Of a DNA stretch of 64,000 nucleotides, positions 34,826 through 43,565 are shown piece after piece. Both the position numbers and the translations under genes were made by a program. Each line of letters starts with the position of its first letter. Position 1 is the first letter of the stretch. The notes under the pieces are model-generated. The model ran no database searches. It saw only the letters and a program-made list of their open reading frames with translations, and was not told the origin of the DNA. The stretch comes from JAJDTQ01 sp963422385 (GTDB lineage Bacteria; Desulfobacterota; Binatia; UBA9968; JAJDTQ01): NCBI GenBank assembly GCA_963422385.1, contig OY729432.1, forward strand, positions 3,162,001 through 3,226,000, in the 5' to 3' direction.

Positions 34826-35560
34826 TCAGGACTCTGGAGCCCACTGCAGCTCGCGTTCCATGAAGTCCACCACGGAGGGCCAGGCGAGACCGGCGGCATG
34901 GGCGTGATAGCCCACCGCGCCGGGGTCCACGAAGCCGTGTCCGCCGAACGGATAGAAGTGCCATTCCAACGGTTGTCCGTTCTCACGGAACGCGTACATC
35001 ATCCTGTCCTGGACCGCGATGTTGGTGACGACGTCGTCCGCGCCGTACAGGTTGATGGAAGGACAGCGGATACGCTTGGCCTTCTCCCAGGGTGGGATGG
35101 GCCTCATGTCGGTCGGGGGCTCGTCCCGCACCGTGGGATAGTAACCAACGAAGGCCCGTACCTCCGGCGTTGCCGCCACGAAGTTGATGGCGATCCTCCC
35201 GCCCATGCAGTAGCCGCACACCGCCACCCGCTTGTTGTCCACGTGGGGCTGGGAGAGCAGGAACCGCCAGCCTTCGGTGAGTGCCCGTGTGAACTCGTCG
35301 TCGGAGGTCTTGGCCTGGATCCCGGAACCGGTCTCGATGTGCGTGGCCGCGGGGTATCCGAGCTGCTCGAACACGTTGGCAGCGAAGGTGCTGTATCCCA
35401 GGGCGGCGAATTTGCGCGCCTCGATCTTGATGTAGTCCGTGAGCCCGGACTTCGGGTGAATCAGCAGCAAGGCAGGCCCGGGCTCCGTCCGTTGAGGATG
35501 CACGAGGAAACCTGCGACGCCGTGGTCCTGACTGTTGAGTCTGCGCTCGATGAGCTGCAT
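34826..35560 (-). CDS. Dienelactone hydrolase family protein
   Basis: This 244-residue alpha/beta hydrolase has nucleophile motif GYCMGG (Cys, as in dienelactone hydrolases), the catalytic Asp in YGADDVVT and the His in FGGHGFV. Dienelactone hydrolase opens the lactone ring in chlorocatechol breakdown, and many homologues act on other esters. ATG 35560 is chosen with GGGAGG upstream. It heads the same-strand group leading to the LLM and flavoprotein genes, which suits a ring-degradation operon. Confidence 0.9.
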   Translation of the reverse strand: MQLIERRLNSQDHGVAGFLVHPQRTEPGPALLLIHPKSGLTDYIKIEARKFAALGYSTFAANVFEQLGYPAATHIETGSGIQAKTSDDEFTRALTEGWRFLLSQPHVDNKRVAVCGYCMGGRIAINFVAATPEVRAFVGYYPTVRDEPPTDMRPIPPWEKAKRIRCPSINLYGADDVVTNIAVQDRMMYAFRENGQPLEWHFYPFGGHGFVDPGAVGYHAHAAGLAWPSVVDFMERELQWAPES

Positions 35561-35691
35561 GGGTCCTCCCTGCCTGGAATGGATGGCCCGGAGCGTAACA
35601 CGAACCCGTGACACCGGAAAGAGCGTGGCGGGGCGTGCGCGCTACCAGAGAACCGGCGCTGGATGGAAGGTGCAGGTGTCGAGGAGTAACT

Positions 35692-35940
35692 TCACGGGTT
35701 CCGGGGTTTTCCCTCGAACGCGTCGAGCCGGTCGTCGGGCAACGGCTCGAAGAAAGTGGACGGGAGGGTCATTCCCCGATCGATCCCCACGGGTCTCGGT
35801 TCCGTCGGCGGTCTCGCGACCGGTCGGATTTCGGCTACCGGCATGTTGCGTCGGCAGACAAGAATGGTTTCCCCGTCCTCGACACTGGTGAGATACCGGG
35901 ACGGATTCGCCTTTGCGTCGGCTACGTTGACTCGAATCAT
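35692..35940 (-). CDS. Phd/YefM-family antitoxin, no adjacent toxin
   Basis: This 82-residue protein has the Phd pattern MIRVNVADAKANPSRYLTSV, ETILVCRRNMPVAEIRPV and then an unstructured toxin-binding tail. Phd antitoxins repress their operon and block a partner such as Doc or VapC. No toxin gene follows in the 130 bp before the dienelactone hydrolase and none precedes it. It may be an orphan that survived the loss of its toxin, or it may control another locus. Confidence 0.82.
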   Translation of the reverse strand: MIRVNVADAKANPSRYLTSVEDGETILVCRRNMPVAEIRPVARPPTEPRPVGIDRGMTLPSTFFEPLPDDRLDAFEGKPRNP

Positions 35941-36059
35941 GTCATGTCCCAATTATGGATCATGTACAAGACCAACTTCAAACGGCGCACCTTGGCCGGG
36001 TGGGGTACATCCGGGGTTTCGCCTTGACTTGCCACCTGAAATCGGCAATGGGTACGGCT

Positions 36060-37190
36060 ATGCGAGTCATTGATGCGGATGGTCACGTGAACGAGTGCCC
36101 GGCGACCTTCGACGACAAGTACCTGGATCCGGCGTTCCGGTCCCGGCGCCCCGCCATTGTCGGGTCTGGGGGCATGTTCTACTGGATGATCGGCGAGCAG
36201 GTCTTCCCGCGGCGGTCGGGCCCGGGTTGCAACAACTTCAGCACCCCGGCCCGCATCGACGGCAAGCCCACCAGGCACGGCGCGCTGATCGAGGGGCGTA
36301 ACCTGGACAGCCTCGACAGCCAGGAGCTGACGGATCTCAACGCCCGTCTCGAAGCGTTGGACGCCGAGAACATCGAAGTCCAGGTCATCTATCCAACGCT
36401 CTTTCTGGCCTATCCGCTGACCTCCGAGCCTCCGCTCATGACGGCCCTGTGCTCGTCGTACAATCGCTGGATGGGCGATACGTTGGCGGGGAGCGACCGT
36501 CTCAAATGGGCCGGCGTGGTCAATCTGGAAGACGTGCCCGCGGCCGTGCAGGGCGTGTACGAGGCCAAAAGCCTCGGGGCTTCGGGCATCATGGTGCTCG
36601 GGACCGCGGGCGACCACACGCTCGACAACTCCATGTTTCTGCCGTTCTACGAGGCCATGGCGGAGACCGACCTGACCCTGGGGGTGCACGTGGGTTGGGC
36701 GTGCCCTTCGCTGAACAATCTCTACAGCGAGCTTTACCCCTCGTGGCTGACCGCGTTCCTCATGCCGGTGCTGATGGGTTTCGTCTCCTTCATGACCGGC
36801 GGCGTGCTGGATCGGTTCCCGAAGCTGAGGGTGGTTTTCCTGGAGGCGGGGTGCCTGTGGATTCCCTTCGTCATGGACCGCCTGAATCACCGCTTCCCTC
36901 ACGCCCGAAGGCTGGCCAGGCTCTATCCGCAGATCACCGTCAACGCCGCTGCCGAGCCAAACGAATACCTCAGCCGCGGCAACCTGTACTGGAGCGCGGA
37001 GGTGGAGGACGGCATGTTGCCCCAGGTCATGGGTCTGGTGGGGGAGGAACAGATCGTCTTCGGCTCCGACATGCCCCACTCGGACCGCGAGCGCTTCGCG
37101 GCCAGGACGCTGCTGGAGCGAGACGACGTCAGCGAATCGGGGAAGAACGCGATCCTCGAGGGCAACCCGGCGCGCCTCTACGGATTCTAA
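36060..37190 (+). CDS. Amidohydrolase 2 family protein
   Basis: This 376-residue TIM-barrel hydrolase begins MRVIDADGHVNECPATFDDK with the D-x-H-x-x-E motif. It has LGVHVGWACPS, RVVFLEAGCLWIPFVMDRL and IVFGSDMPHSDRE with the late Asp. It resembles the 27.3-kb and 39.0-kb proteins in order of motifs but differs in sequence. ATG 36060 is preferred over ATG 36048, 12 nt upstream. It is followed 15 bp later by a GFA-domain gene and then a racemase-fold gene, likely one operon. Confidence 0.87.
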   Translation: MRVIDADGHVNECPATFDDKYLDPAFRSRRPAIVGSGGMFYWMIGEQVFPRRSGPGCNNFSTPARIDGKPTRHGALIEGRNLDSLDSQELTDLNARLEALDAENIEVQVIYPTLFLAYPLTSEPPLMTALCSSYNRWMGDTLAGSDRLKWAGVVNLEDVPAAVQGVYEAKSLGASGIMVLGTAGDHTLDNSMFLPFYEAMAETDLTLGVHVGWACPSLNNLYSELYPSWLTAFLMPVLMGFVSFMTGGVLDRFPKLRVVFLEAGCLWIPFVMDRLNHRFPHARRLARLYPQITVNAAAEPNEYLSRGNLYWSAEVEDGMLPQVMGLVGEEQIVFGSDMPHSDRERFAARTLLERDDVSESGKNAILEGNPARLYGF

Positions 37191-37208
37191 CCTGCTACGG
37201 AGGAGATG

Positions 37209-37613
37209 ATGGCAGACGCGATGCTACAAGGCAGTTGTCTTTGCAGGGCTGTCCGCTACGAGATAAGCCCCCCGTTCATCCGGTTCACCCACTGCTACTG
37301 CATGCGTTGCCGAAAGGCCACGGGCGGTGTGAAGTCCAGCAACATCTCGGTGCCGCCGGAGCAGTTCCGCTGGATCTCCGGCGAGGAGGTCATTTCCCGG
37401 TGGGACATGCCCGAGGCGCGGGCCTTTGCCATCGCCATCTGCACCAAGTGCAACTGCCCGGTGCCGCGTCCTACCCGGGATCTGCAGCGCATGACCATTC
37501 CCGCGGGCAGCCTTGATGACGAGCCCGGCGAACAGCCGTCGGCCCACCGCTACTGGAACAGCCGCGCCGGATGGGCCGCGACCGATGAGTCCGACCTCCC
37601 GTACGAGGACTGA
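37209..37613 (+). CDS. GFA family zinc protein
   Basis: This 134-residue protein has the glutathione-dependent formaldehyde-activating (GFA/CENP-V) fold. The zinc Cys set is visible: GSCLCRAVRYE, HCYCMRCRKATGG and ICTKCNCPVP. The family includes enzymes that add glutathione or similar thiols to aldehydes, but most members are uncharacterised. The ATG at 37209 is best placed after GGAGG (37199-37203); an ATG at 37206 is directly before it. It sits between an amidohydrolase and a racemase-fold gene. Confidence 0.87.
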   Translation: MADAMLQGSCLCRAVRYEISPPFIRFTHCYCMRCRKATGGVKSSNISVPPEQFRWISGEEVISRWDMPEARAFAIAICTKCNCPVPRPTRDLQRMTIPAGSLDDEPGEQPSAHRYWNSRAGWAATDESDLPYED

Positions 37614-37619
37614 GCGGAC

Positions 37620-38342
37620 GTGGCGGAGCAAGACCGTGAATTTCTGGTGGGCTCCGTATGGCCCACCAACCGCTCCGGAGTCCTCGGCGACACCGAGCTC
37701 GATCCCAGGCTGCCGTCGAGCATCAAGCTCGTCTACGTCACCATGGATTTTCAAGAAGGCACCGAGGAGGAGTTCACCCGTTCCATACCGGGTTACGAGG
37801 CCGAGGCCGCGGGGCTGATGGAGCAGAAGCCCGACCTCATCCGCGTGCTCGGCGCCCCGCCCTTCATGATCCTGGGATTCGACGGCGAGCGCCGGGTCAT
37901 CGAGGGTTGGGAAAAGAGGTACGGCGTGCCGATGTTCACCTCCGGGCAGAACCACGTGCGCGCCCTCAGGGCCCTCGGGGTCGAACGATTCCTCGGCGCC
38001 ACGTACCTGCCCGACAACCTCAACAACATCTTTGCCCAATATCTGCGGGAGGCAGGCTTCGACGTCATCGCCATGGAAGGCATGGACGTGCCGTTCCACG
38101 AGGTGCCCCACATCCCGGCCGCCGACATCGCCGAGCACCTCAAGCAATCGTTCCGCCGTCATTCCGGGGTCGAGGCCCTCTATCTGCTGGGCTCGGCCTG
38201 GAAGGTCCTGGACGTCATCGACGACATCGAGGACAGTCTGGGAGTGCCCGTGGTCTATCCGCTCAATGCCTCCAGGACTTGCAGTTGGACAGGCGCCAAG
38301 CGGACCTTCCTGGGTTCTTTTTCCTCGGCATCTGGACCGTAG
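37620..38342 (+). CDS. Cysteine-less Asp/Glu racemase-fold protein with altered C-terminus
   Basis: This 240-residue protein is a paralogue of the 23.5-kb gene. It has the same non-Cys motifs, GAPPFM at residues 78-83 and LGSAW at 190-194, plus AGFDVIAMEGMDVPF. The GTG start is 4 bp after the GFA gene. After residue 215 (VVYPLNA) the sequence departs from the paralogue and lacks the GYGRLLE ending. This could reflect a 3' frameshift or a junction with the AT-rich DNA that follows. Confidence 0.75.
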   Translation: MAEQDREFLVGSVWPTNRSGVLGDTELDPRLPSSIKLVYVTMDFQEGTEEEFTRSIPGYEAEAAGLMEQKPDLIRVLGAPPFMILGFDGERRVIEGWEKRYGVPMFTSGQNHVRALRALGVERFLGATYLPDNLNNIFAQYLREAGFDVIAMEGMDVPFHEVPHIPAADIAEHLKQSFRRHSGVEALYLLGSAWKVLDVIDDIEDSLGVPVVYPLNASRTCSWTGAKRTFLGSFSSASGP

Positions 38343-38465
38343 CTTTGACTGCGACGATTCGTTCCAGTGTCAAGAATGGTAAACCCATTGGTTTTTTCTG
38401 ATTGGCATGACGCTTTCGCGTCTAGCCATAACGTTGGCAGCCATCGCTTCGGGGAGGTTTATCCA

Positions 38466-38741
38466 ATGAAAAAAACTTCCTTCGGAACGGCGAGGGTAAT
38501 TGTTATCGCAGTGAGCATTGTCAAAGGTGCCAAATACATAAAATTTTTCATGGCCTTCAAATTGCAAGGAAGCAAAGACAAGTACCGGTTATGTGCAGTT
38601 AGGCCACTTGCATCAGCCTCTGATAAAGAGGCAGCAGATATGGACTCCTTTATTGGCATGACTGCACGTGCTTACGGGAAATCACCGGTAGCCACGCTCG
38701 AAGCACAAGTTTCCGATTTTTCATCGGAAGTGGTGAAGTAA
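38466..38741 (+). CDS. Small hypothetical protein in AT-rich DNA
   Basis: This 91-residue Lys-rich protein (MKKTSFGTARVIVIAVSIVK) has no recognised family. A GGGGAGG Shine-Dalgarno lies 6 nt before the ATG, which supports it. The region 38345-38745 is clearly poorer in GC than its surroundings and uses A/T-ending codons, suggesting transfer. An antisense frame (38459-38659) is less convincing. Remnant-like sequence follows to 38951. Confidence 0.5.
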   Translation: MKKTSFGTARVIVIAVSIVKGAKYIKFFMAFKLQGSKDKYRLCAVRPLASASDKEAADMDSFIGMTARAYGKSPVATLEAQVSDFSSEVVK

Positions 38742-38951
38742 CCTTGCCCTGTGGAGTACGATCATCAAGCCTTGCGGGATAAACACCGCCGCAGGTCAGG
38801 ATCGAAAGGCGTCGCCCTTGTGTGCCCCGCTGATTGATTGCGTCAATTACGCGATCTGGCTTCTTCCACCTCCTGATCACCCTGTTGTGATCCATTTCAT
38901 AGTCGGCATCAGTTGACTCCGGCACCGTGAACGGCTCGGCTTGCAGCAACG

Positions 38952-40277
38952 TCACGACGCGAACCGCGACATGGTGACGGGGGTGTACTCGTCCGGGGCC
39001 TGGGTGACCACGAGCTCCGGCTCGATGCCGTAAAGGCGGCGGGCATTGCCGCCCAGCATTTTCTCCTGGGCGCTTTTCGGGACGTTGTGCTTGGTCATGT
39101 TGTCGATGGCTTCCCAGACGTCCGCGGCGTCGAGGTGGGGCATGTCGGAGGACCACAGGCCGATGTCCTCGTACAGGTCCCAGAGCCGGAAGGTGATCTC
39201 CTCGTCGCCCTCGAAGGCGATGAAGCAGCTTTTGTAGAAGACTTCCTTGGGGTCGCCGATGTTCTCGTTGGTGTGCCTGTAGAGGTCGAGGTAGCCCTCG
39301 GCCTTCTCCAGCACCAACGGCAGCCAGCTCGAATTGGACTCCAGGATCGCCACCTTGAGGCGCGGGAACTTCTCGAGCCAGCCGGTCATCAGGACCACGC
39401 CGGTCCAGGTCATGGCCTCGGCGATGAAGCCGTAGGCAGCGTCGCCGGCCTGCTTCGAGCCCATGGCCTGCATGATGTTGGCGACGAACTGGCCGGGCGA
39501 GTATACGAGCACGGTGTCCTCGTCGGCGAAAAGGCGCTTTCTATCCGCCCCCATGCGCTCTTCGAGACCCGGAGACAGGGGCTCGCCACGGGACGGGAAG
39601 GTGTGCATCCCCAGCACCATGCCGAGATCTTCGAACTCCTTCCACAGCGGGTCGAACTCGGGGAAAGTGGGATAGCGGTTGAGCGCGATGATGGGCCGCA
39701 CCAGCGCGGACTTGAAGCCCCGCCTGGCCACGCGCCGGAGCTCGTCGATGGCCCGGTCCACGTCCTGCAGGGGCAGCACCGCGGCGGGGTACATCCGCTT
39801 CCGGTCGGCGCCGCAGTAGTCGTAGACCCAGTCGTTGTAGGCTCGGGCGCACAGGAGGGCGGCCTCGGCGTTCTCCACCAGGGGCAGGTAGACGAACGTC
39901 GAGGGGAAGATCATCACCTGGTCGATTCCGGACGCGTCCATGTCCTTGAGCCGCACGTGGGGGTCCCGCGCGCTGGCGTTGCGGCCGATCTTCTCGTCCC
40001 ATTCCCTGGTGCCGGGCGGGGTGTTGCCGATCTCATGCTTGGTAAGGCCCGGGTGCCACGTCTCCGCGGGATATTTCCACTCGTTGGGGCTCCGGAAGCT
40101 GATACGGGAGTTGCGCACCAGCACGAGGCGGTCGGCGTCCCGGTAGAAATGCGTCTTGGCCAACTCGCGATGGCGCTCGGGAATGTACTTGTCCCATACC
40201 TCCGGGGGCTCGTAGATGTGGCTGTCGCAGTCGAAAACGGGAAAGTCCTTGGTACGACCCTTTGCGCTGTAAGCCAT
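38952..40277 (-). CDS. Amidohydrolase 2 family protein
   Basis: This 441-residue TIM-barrel hydrolase starts with FPVFDCDSHIYEPPEVWDKY. It has LGMHTFPSRGEPL, KVAILESNSSWLPLVLEKAE and LWSSDMPHLDAAD, the usual late metal and catalytic residues. It is longer than its paralogues by an insertion near residues 60-100. ATG 40277 has GGAGGTC 4 nt upstream. Upstream on the same strand lies a decayed ABC transporter that may once have shared the operon and imported the substrate. Confidence 0.88.
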   Translation of the reverse strand: MAYSAKGRTKDFPVFDCDSHIYEPPEVWDKYIPERHRELAKTHFYRDADRLVLVRNSRISFRSPNEWKYPAETWHPGLTKHEIGNTPPGTREWDEKIGRNASARDPHVRLKDMDASGIDQVMIFPSTFVYLPLVENAEAALLCARAYNDWVYDYCGADRKRMYPAAVLPLQDVDRAIDELRRVARRGFKSALVRPIIALNRYPTFPEFDPLWKEFEDLGMVLGMHTFPSRGEPLSPGLEERMGADRKRLFADEDTVLVYSPGQFVANIMQAMGSKQAGDAAYGFIAEAMTWTGVVLMTGWLEKFPRLKVAILESNSSWLPLVLEKAEGYLDLYRHTNENIGDPKEVFYKSCFIAFEGDEEITFRLWDLYEDIGLWSSDMPHLDAADVWEAIDNMTKHNVPKSAQEKMLGGNARRLYGIEPELVVTQAPDEYTPVTMSRFAS

Positions 40278-40379
40278 GATGACCTCCTGTCGGTGGGTTA
40301 TGTCGGTCCATGACAAATCCCCATGGGGTTGTCAATCGAATCTGCGCTGGCAGCCGGTGGCTTGTCCGGTTTCCGATCC

Positions 40380-41560
40380 CGGGGGAACTTCCGCATCTTG
40401 AGCGGGAAGGCCACGTTGGTCTCCGTGGTCATATGCGGGAACAGCGCGTAGTTCTGGAACACCATGCCGATGTTGCGGCGGTAGGGCCGGACGTTGGCCA
40501 GGGAACGGCCGTCCAGCTCCAGCGTGCCGGCGGTGATCTCCTCGAACCCCGCGGTCACCTGGTCCCGCGGTCCGCCGAGCAGCACCGGCGTCAAGTAGAA
40601 GCCGAGGCAGATGATGAACACCAGCGTGCAGCCGTTCACCACGCCGGGCAGGCTCAAGGGAAGAAAGACCGTACGGAAGCCTGGAAGGGAGCAGCGCCCG
40701 GGCTCGCCGCCGCCCGCAGGTGGTTCGGATCGATCTTCTGCATGGCGGCGTAAATGGACATGATCACGTAGGGGATCAGGATGTGCACCATGCCCAAGGT
40801 GGTAGCGAAGCCGTTGAACAGGATCTGCGGCACCGGGTCGAAGCCCCCCAGGCCGGCAGCCTGGTCACCGGCCCCTTGTTGCCCAGGATCACCAGCCATG
40901 AGCAGGTGCGGACGAGAAAACTGCTCCAGAAGCTCATGGCCACCACCAGCAGCAGGACGAAACCCAGCGTACCGCCGTACCGTACGATGACGTAGGCCAG
41001 CGGATAACCGAGGATCAGACAGATCAGGGTCACCAGAAAAACGAATCAGAACGTGTTGCCCAGCACCCTGGAGTAGAGCGGCGACGAGAAGAACTCCCGG
41101 TAGTTGGCGAGGGACAGCGTCGGGTCGGTCAGAGCGTTCAGATTGGTGCCTACCCAGAGCGGATCGGGCGAATAGACCAGCGGCAGGTTGTCCTTCCACG
41201 TGGACATCATGCGCGCCTTTTTCTCCGAAATGTGCTCATGGGCTCCGGCAATCCACGGTCCGGTATTCATCAGGCGGCGGAAAACCTCCAGATTCTCCGG
41301 CTTCAGGCAGAACTGGGCGAACCCCAAGCCTCCGCCGCGTTGGGCGTGCCACGGGCCACGACCCAATTGGAGCGGCGCATGCGGGCCTGGTTCCGGACCA
41401 CCTCGAGGGGGCGCTCCCTGCTCCACCGCCACCCCGGCGCGGGTGTTCCACATGGGCATCATGTCGACTTCGCCGTCGCGCACGAGCTGCACCGACTTAT
41501 CATCGCGCCGGCCGCCACGCTGTCACCGATGAAAGCCCGCCGGGCACATCAAACACAGTC
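40380..41560 (-). pseudogene. Decayed polyamine-type ABC transporter operon (potD-potB-potA remnants)
   Basis: In transcript order there is a solute-binding protein end (VRDGEVDMMPMWNTRAGVAV, FAQFCLKPENLEVFRRLMNT). This runs in frame into a permease start (LSLANYREFFSSPLYSRVLG), then TGA at 41046-41048 where Trp is expected, then LVTLICLILGYPLAYVIV and a frameshift near 40850. Next come the permease end (FNGFATTLGMVHILIPYVI, VVNGCTLVFIICLGFYLTPV) and a piece of the ATPase (RRNIGMVFQNYALFPHMT) without Walker A or B. Several genes are fused by deletion, so this is non-functional. Confidence 0.85.
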
Positions 41561-41622
41561 GGGATGATCAGGAAGAGGTGGAACGCACGGCCGCGCAGGT
41601 GTGGAATGCGCAGCCGCGGAAG

Positions 41623-42471
41623 CTAATCCTTGGTGGGCCAGACCGCCTGCGAGGCGAGGTCCTGCCAGGCCGCGGGGCGGCAGGTGGCCTTGGCGGCTTC
41701 ATCCGGCTCCAGGGCCGCGTCCCAGTCGTTGCCCACGAAGCGGCAGCCGGTAATGCCCTGGGACGCGTCGGACACGAGCCAGCGGACGGGCGCGGCCATG
41801 ACCCCGGGCTGGACCAGCCTGGTGCGGTCGAAGGGGGCGCTGTCGGGGATGAAGCTCGTGTTGGTGGGGCCGCCGGGAACCAGCACGTTGACGGTGACCC
41901 CGCTGTCTTCCAGGTCCTTGGCCCAGCTCGTGGTGGCGGCTTCCAGGGCGGCCTTGGACATGCCGTAGGGCGTGTAGGCGCCACGGAACATGGTGTCGAG
42001 GCTCGTGGTCACGTTGACGATGCGCCCGGATCCCTGCTTCACCAGATGCGGGGTGACCGCACGGGCCATCAGGAAGGCTCCCTTCCAGTTGACGTCCATG
42101 ACCGATTGCCAGCGGTCGGGCTCCACTTCCCAGAAACGCACGGGCTCGCTCATGTAGTTGGCACGTACGGTCTGCATGCCGATGCCGGCGGCATTGACCA
42201 GCGCGTCGATGCGTCCGAACCGGTCGAGCACCGCGTTGGTCACCCGCTCGCAGTCATCGGCCCTGGTGATATCGGCGGTGAGGGTGATGAGCGCCCCTTC
42301 GTCGGCCACGCCCGCGGTGCTACGGGCCATGGCCTGGACCCGCTTCTCCCGGTTGTCGACGACCGCCACACGGGCGCCGTCCTCGAGCAGGGCCAGCGTC
42401 ATGATCGTGCCCATGCCGCCGGCGCCTCCGGTGATGATGACGACCTTGTTGCTTAACGGCTTGTCCGGCAT
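41623..42471 (-). CDS. Short-chain dehydrogenase/reductase
   Basis: This 282-residue SDR has cofactor motif TGGAGGMGTIM at the start, NAAGIG in strand 4, Ser in VTTSLDT and the catalytic pair in YGMSK. Asp after strand 2 (VVDNREK) favours NAD over NADP. Its ATG overlaps the stop of the PhyH gene by one base (TGATG), so it is coupled to that oxygenase. Together they could hydroxylate and then oxidise an alcohol. Confidence 0.9.
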   Translation of the reverse strand: MPDKPLSNKVVIITGGAGGMGTIMTLALLEDGARVAVVDNREKRVQAMARSTAGVADEGALITLTADITRADDCERVTNAVLDRFGRIDALVNAAGIGMQTVRANYMSEPVRFWEVEPDRWQSVMDVNWKGAFLMARAVTPHLVKQGSGRIVNVTTSLDTMFRGAYTPYGMSKAALEAATTSWAKDLEDSGVTVNVLVPGGPTNTSFIPDSAPFDRTRLVQPGVMAAPVRWLVSDASQGITGCRFVGNDWDAALEPDEAAKATCRPAAWQDLASQAVWPTKD

Positions 42472-43280
42472 CAACCCTCCTGCTTGTTGGCCTTGTACTG
42501 CTGGTGGTTGCGGTCGAGAGCGGCCAGGCATTCCGGGTCGAAGTCCCGTTTCGCCACCGGCTCGGGTTCCCAGTAGCCGTGGGTGTCGGTGCCGCGCAGC
42601 AGCGCCGCACTGGCATGGTCGAACAGCGTCTGGTGCACGTGTGGCGCGATGAAATGGATCGAGTACCCCAGACGCCGGTCGTCCGACTCGTTGGGATTGG
42701 AGCCGTGGATCGTGGTCTCGCCATGGAAGGAGATCTCGCCGGCCTCCAACTCCACGTCCACTGCCCGGGACTCGTCCACGTCCTCCACGGTCTGGCCTCT
42801 GGAGAGGAGGTTGTTCTCCGCGAAGGTCTCCACGTGCCGGCGTGCGCCCTGGGTCTGGGAGCCGGCCAGCACCCGCATGCAGCCGCTCTTGACGGTGCTG
42901 TCGGTGAAGGCGAACCAGGCGGTCAGGGTCTCCCGGGGTTCCAGGCCGTAGTAGGTGGTGTCCTGGTGCCAGGAGACGAAGCGGGGGTCGTGGGCGTTCT
43001 TGGTGAAGAAGCTGGAGCCCCAGCACAGGATGTTCGGGCCGAGGATGTCATCCACCGCGTCGAGCATGCGCGGATGGCGGATCAACTCGTTGAGCCAGGG
43101 GAAGGGGAGGTGGGCCTTGATGCGGTAGCGGTCTTGTACTTCCCCGCCGATGGTCCGCTCCACGTCCTCGAGCTTTCGTCTGAGCTCCCGCGCGGATTCC
43201 CTGTCCATGATGCGGACGGGGAACAGAAATCCCTCGCGATGATAGGCGTCCACCTGTTCTTGCGTCAGTACCTTGGGCAT
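42471..43280 (-). CDS. Phytanoyl-CoA dioxygenase (PhyH) family protein
   Basis: This 269-residue Fe(II)/2-oxoglutarate oxygenase has the H-x-D metal pair in SWHQDTTYYG and the distal His in FHGETTIHGSNPN. The Arg for 2-oxoglutarate is probably in DRRLGYSIHF. PhyH proteins hydroxylate lipids, natural products or small acids. It is directly upstream of, and coupled to, an SDR. A MITE-like repeat lies just upstream (43326-43503), so its promoter may lie near or within that repeat. Confidence 0.9.
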   Translation of the reverse strand: MPKVLTQEQVDAYHREGFLFPVRIMDRESARELRRKLEDVERTIGGEVQDRYRIKAHLPFPWLNELIRHPRMLDAVDDILGPNILCWGSSFFTKNAHDPRFVSWHQDTTYYGLEPRETLTAWFAFTDSTVKSGCMRVLAGSQTQGARRHVETFAENNLLSRGQTVEDVDESRAVDVELEAGEISFHGETTIHGSNPNESDDRRLGYSIHFIAPHVHQTLFDHASAALLRGTDTHGYWEPEPVAKRDFDPECLAALDRNHQQYKANKQEG

Positions 43281-43325
43281 CCCGGTCTCCGTCGAAGCGG
43301 TAGTATCCGTGGGTCGGACCAGAGG

Positions 43326-43503
43326 CTAGTGTCGTGTCCGGTAAATACGCAAGGTAATATACGGGTCTTTTTTGCCGTCGGCTGCGTTGCTCTTCCTCGC
43401 GTGGTATTGGCCACTGCTCGTCATCGCGCCTTGCCGACCACAAGAAATCCTGCGCATCTTGTCTTGCGACTTTATCTTGCGTATTTACCGGACACGACAC
43501 TAG
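43326..43503. repeat. MITE-like element with perfect 26-bp inverted ends and CTAG flanks
   Basis: The two ends, starting AGTGTCGTGTCCGGTAA at 43328 and inverted at the right, match perfectly over 26 bp. CTAG lies at both borders (43326-43329, 43500-43503), consistent with a CTAG target duplication as used by IS5-type transposases. The inside has no gene and shares TCATCGCGCCTTGCCGAC (43421-43438) with the repeat at 4.4 kb. The first bases AGTGTCGT also match the IS427-type ends at 24.3 kb. Confidence 0.8.
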
Positions 43504-43565
43504 TCTGTCGTCGGCAACGCCTTCTGTCAAGCAAGTCCGTGGAATCCGGGCCTGACGCCAGGATG

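Noticed and set aside
38742..38951. A minus-strand reading with an LTCGG motif, sortase-like
   Set aside because: Only one short motif matches, there is no start, and other sortase features are absent.
39087..40313. A 408-codon plus-strand open frame
   Set aside because: Antisense shadow of the amidohydrolase at 38952-40277.
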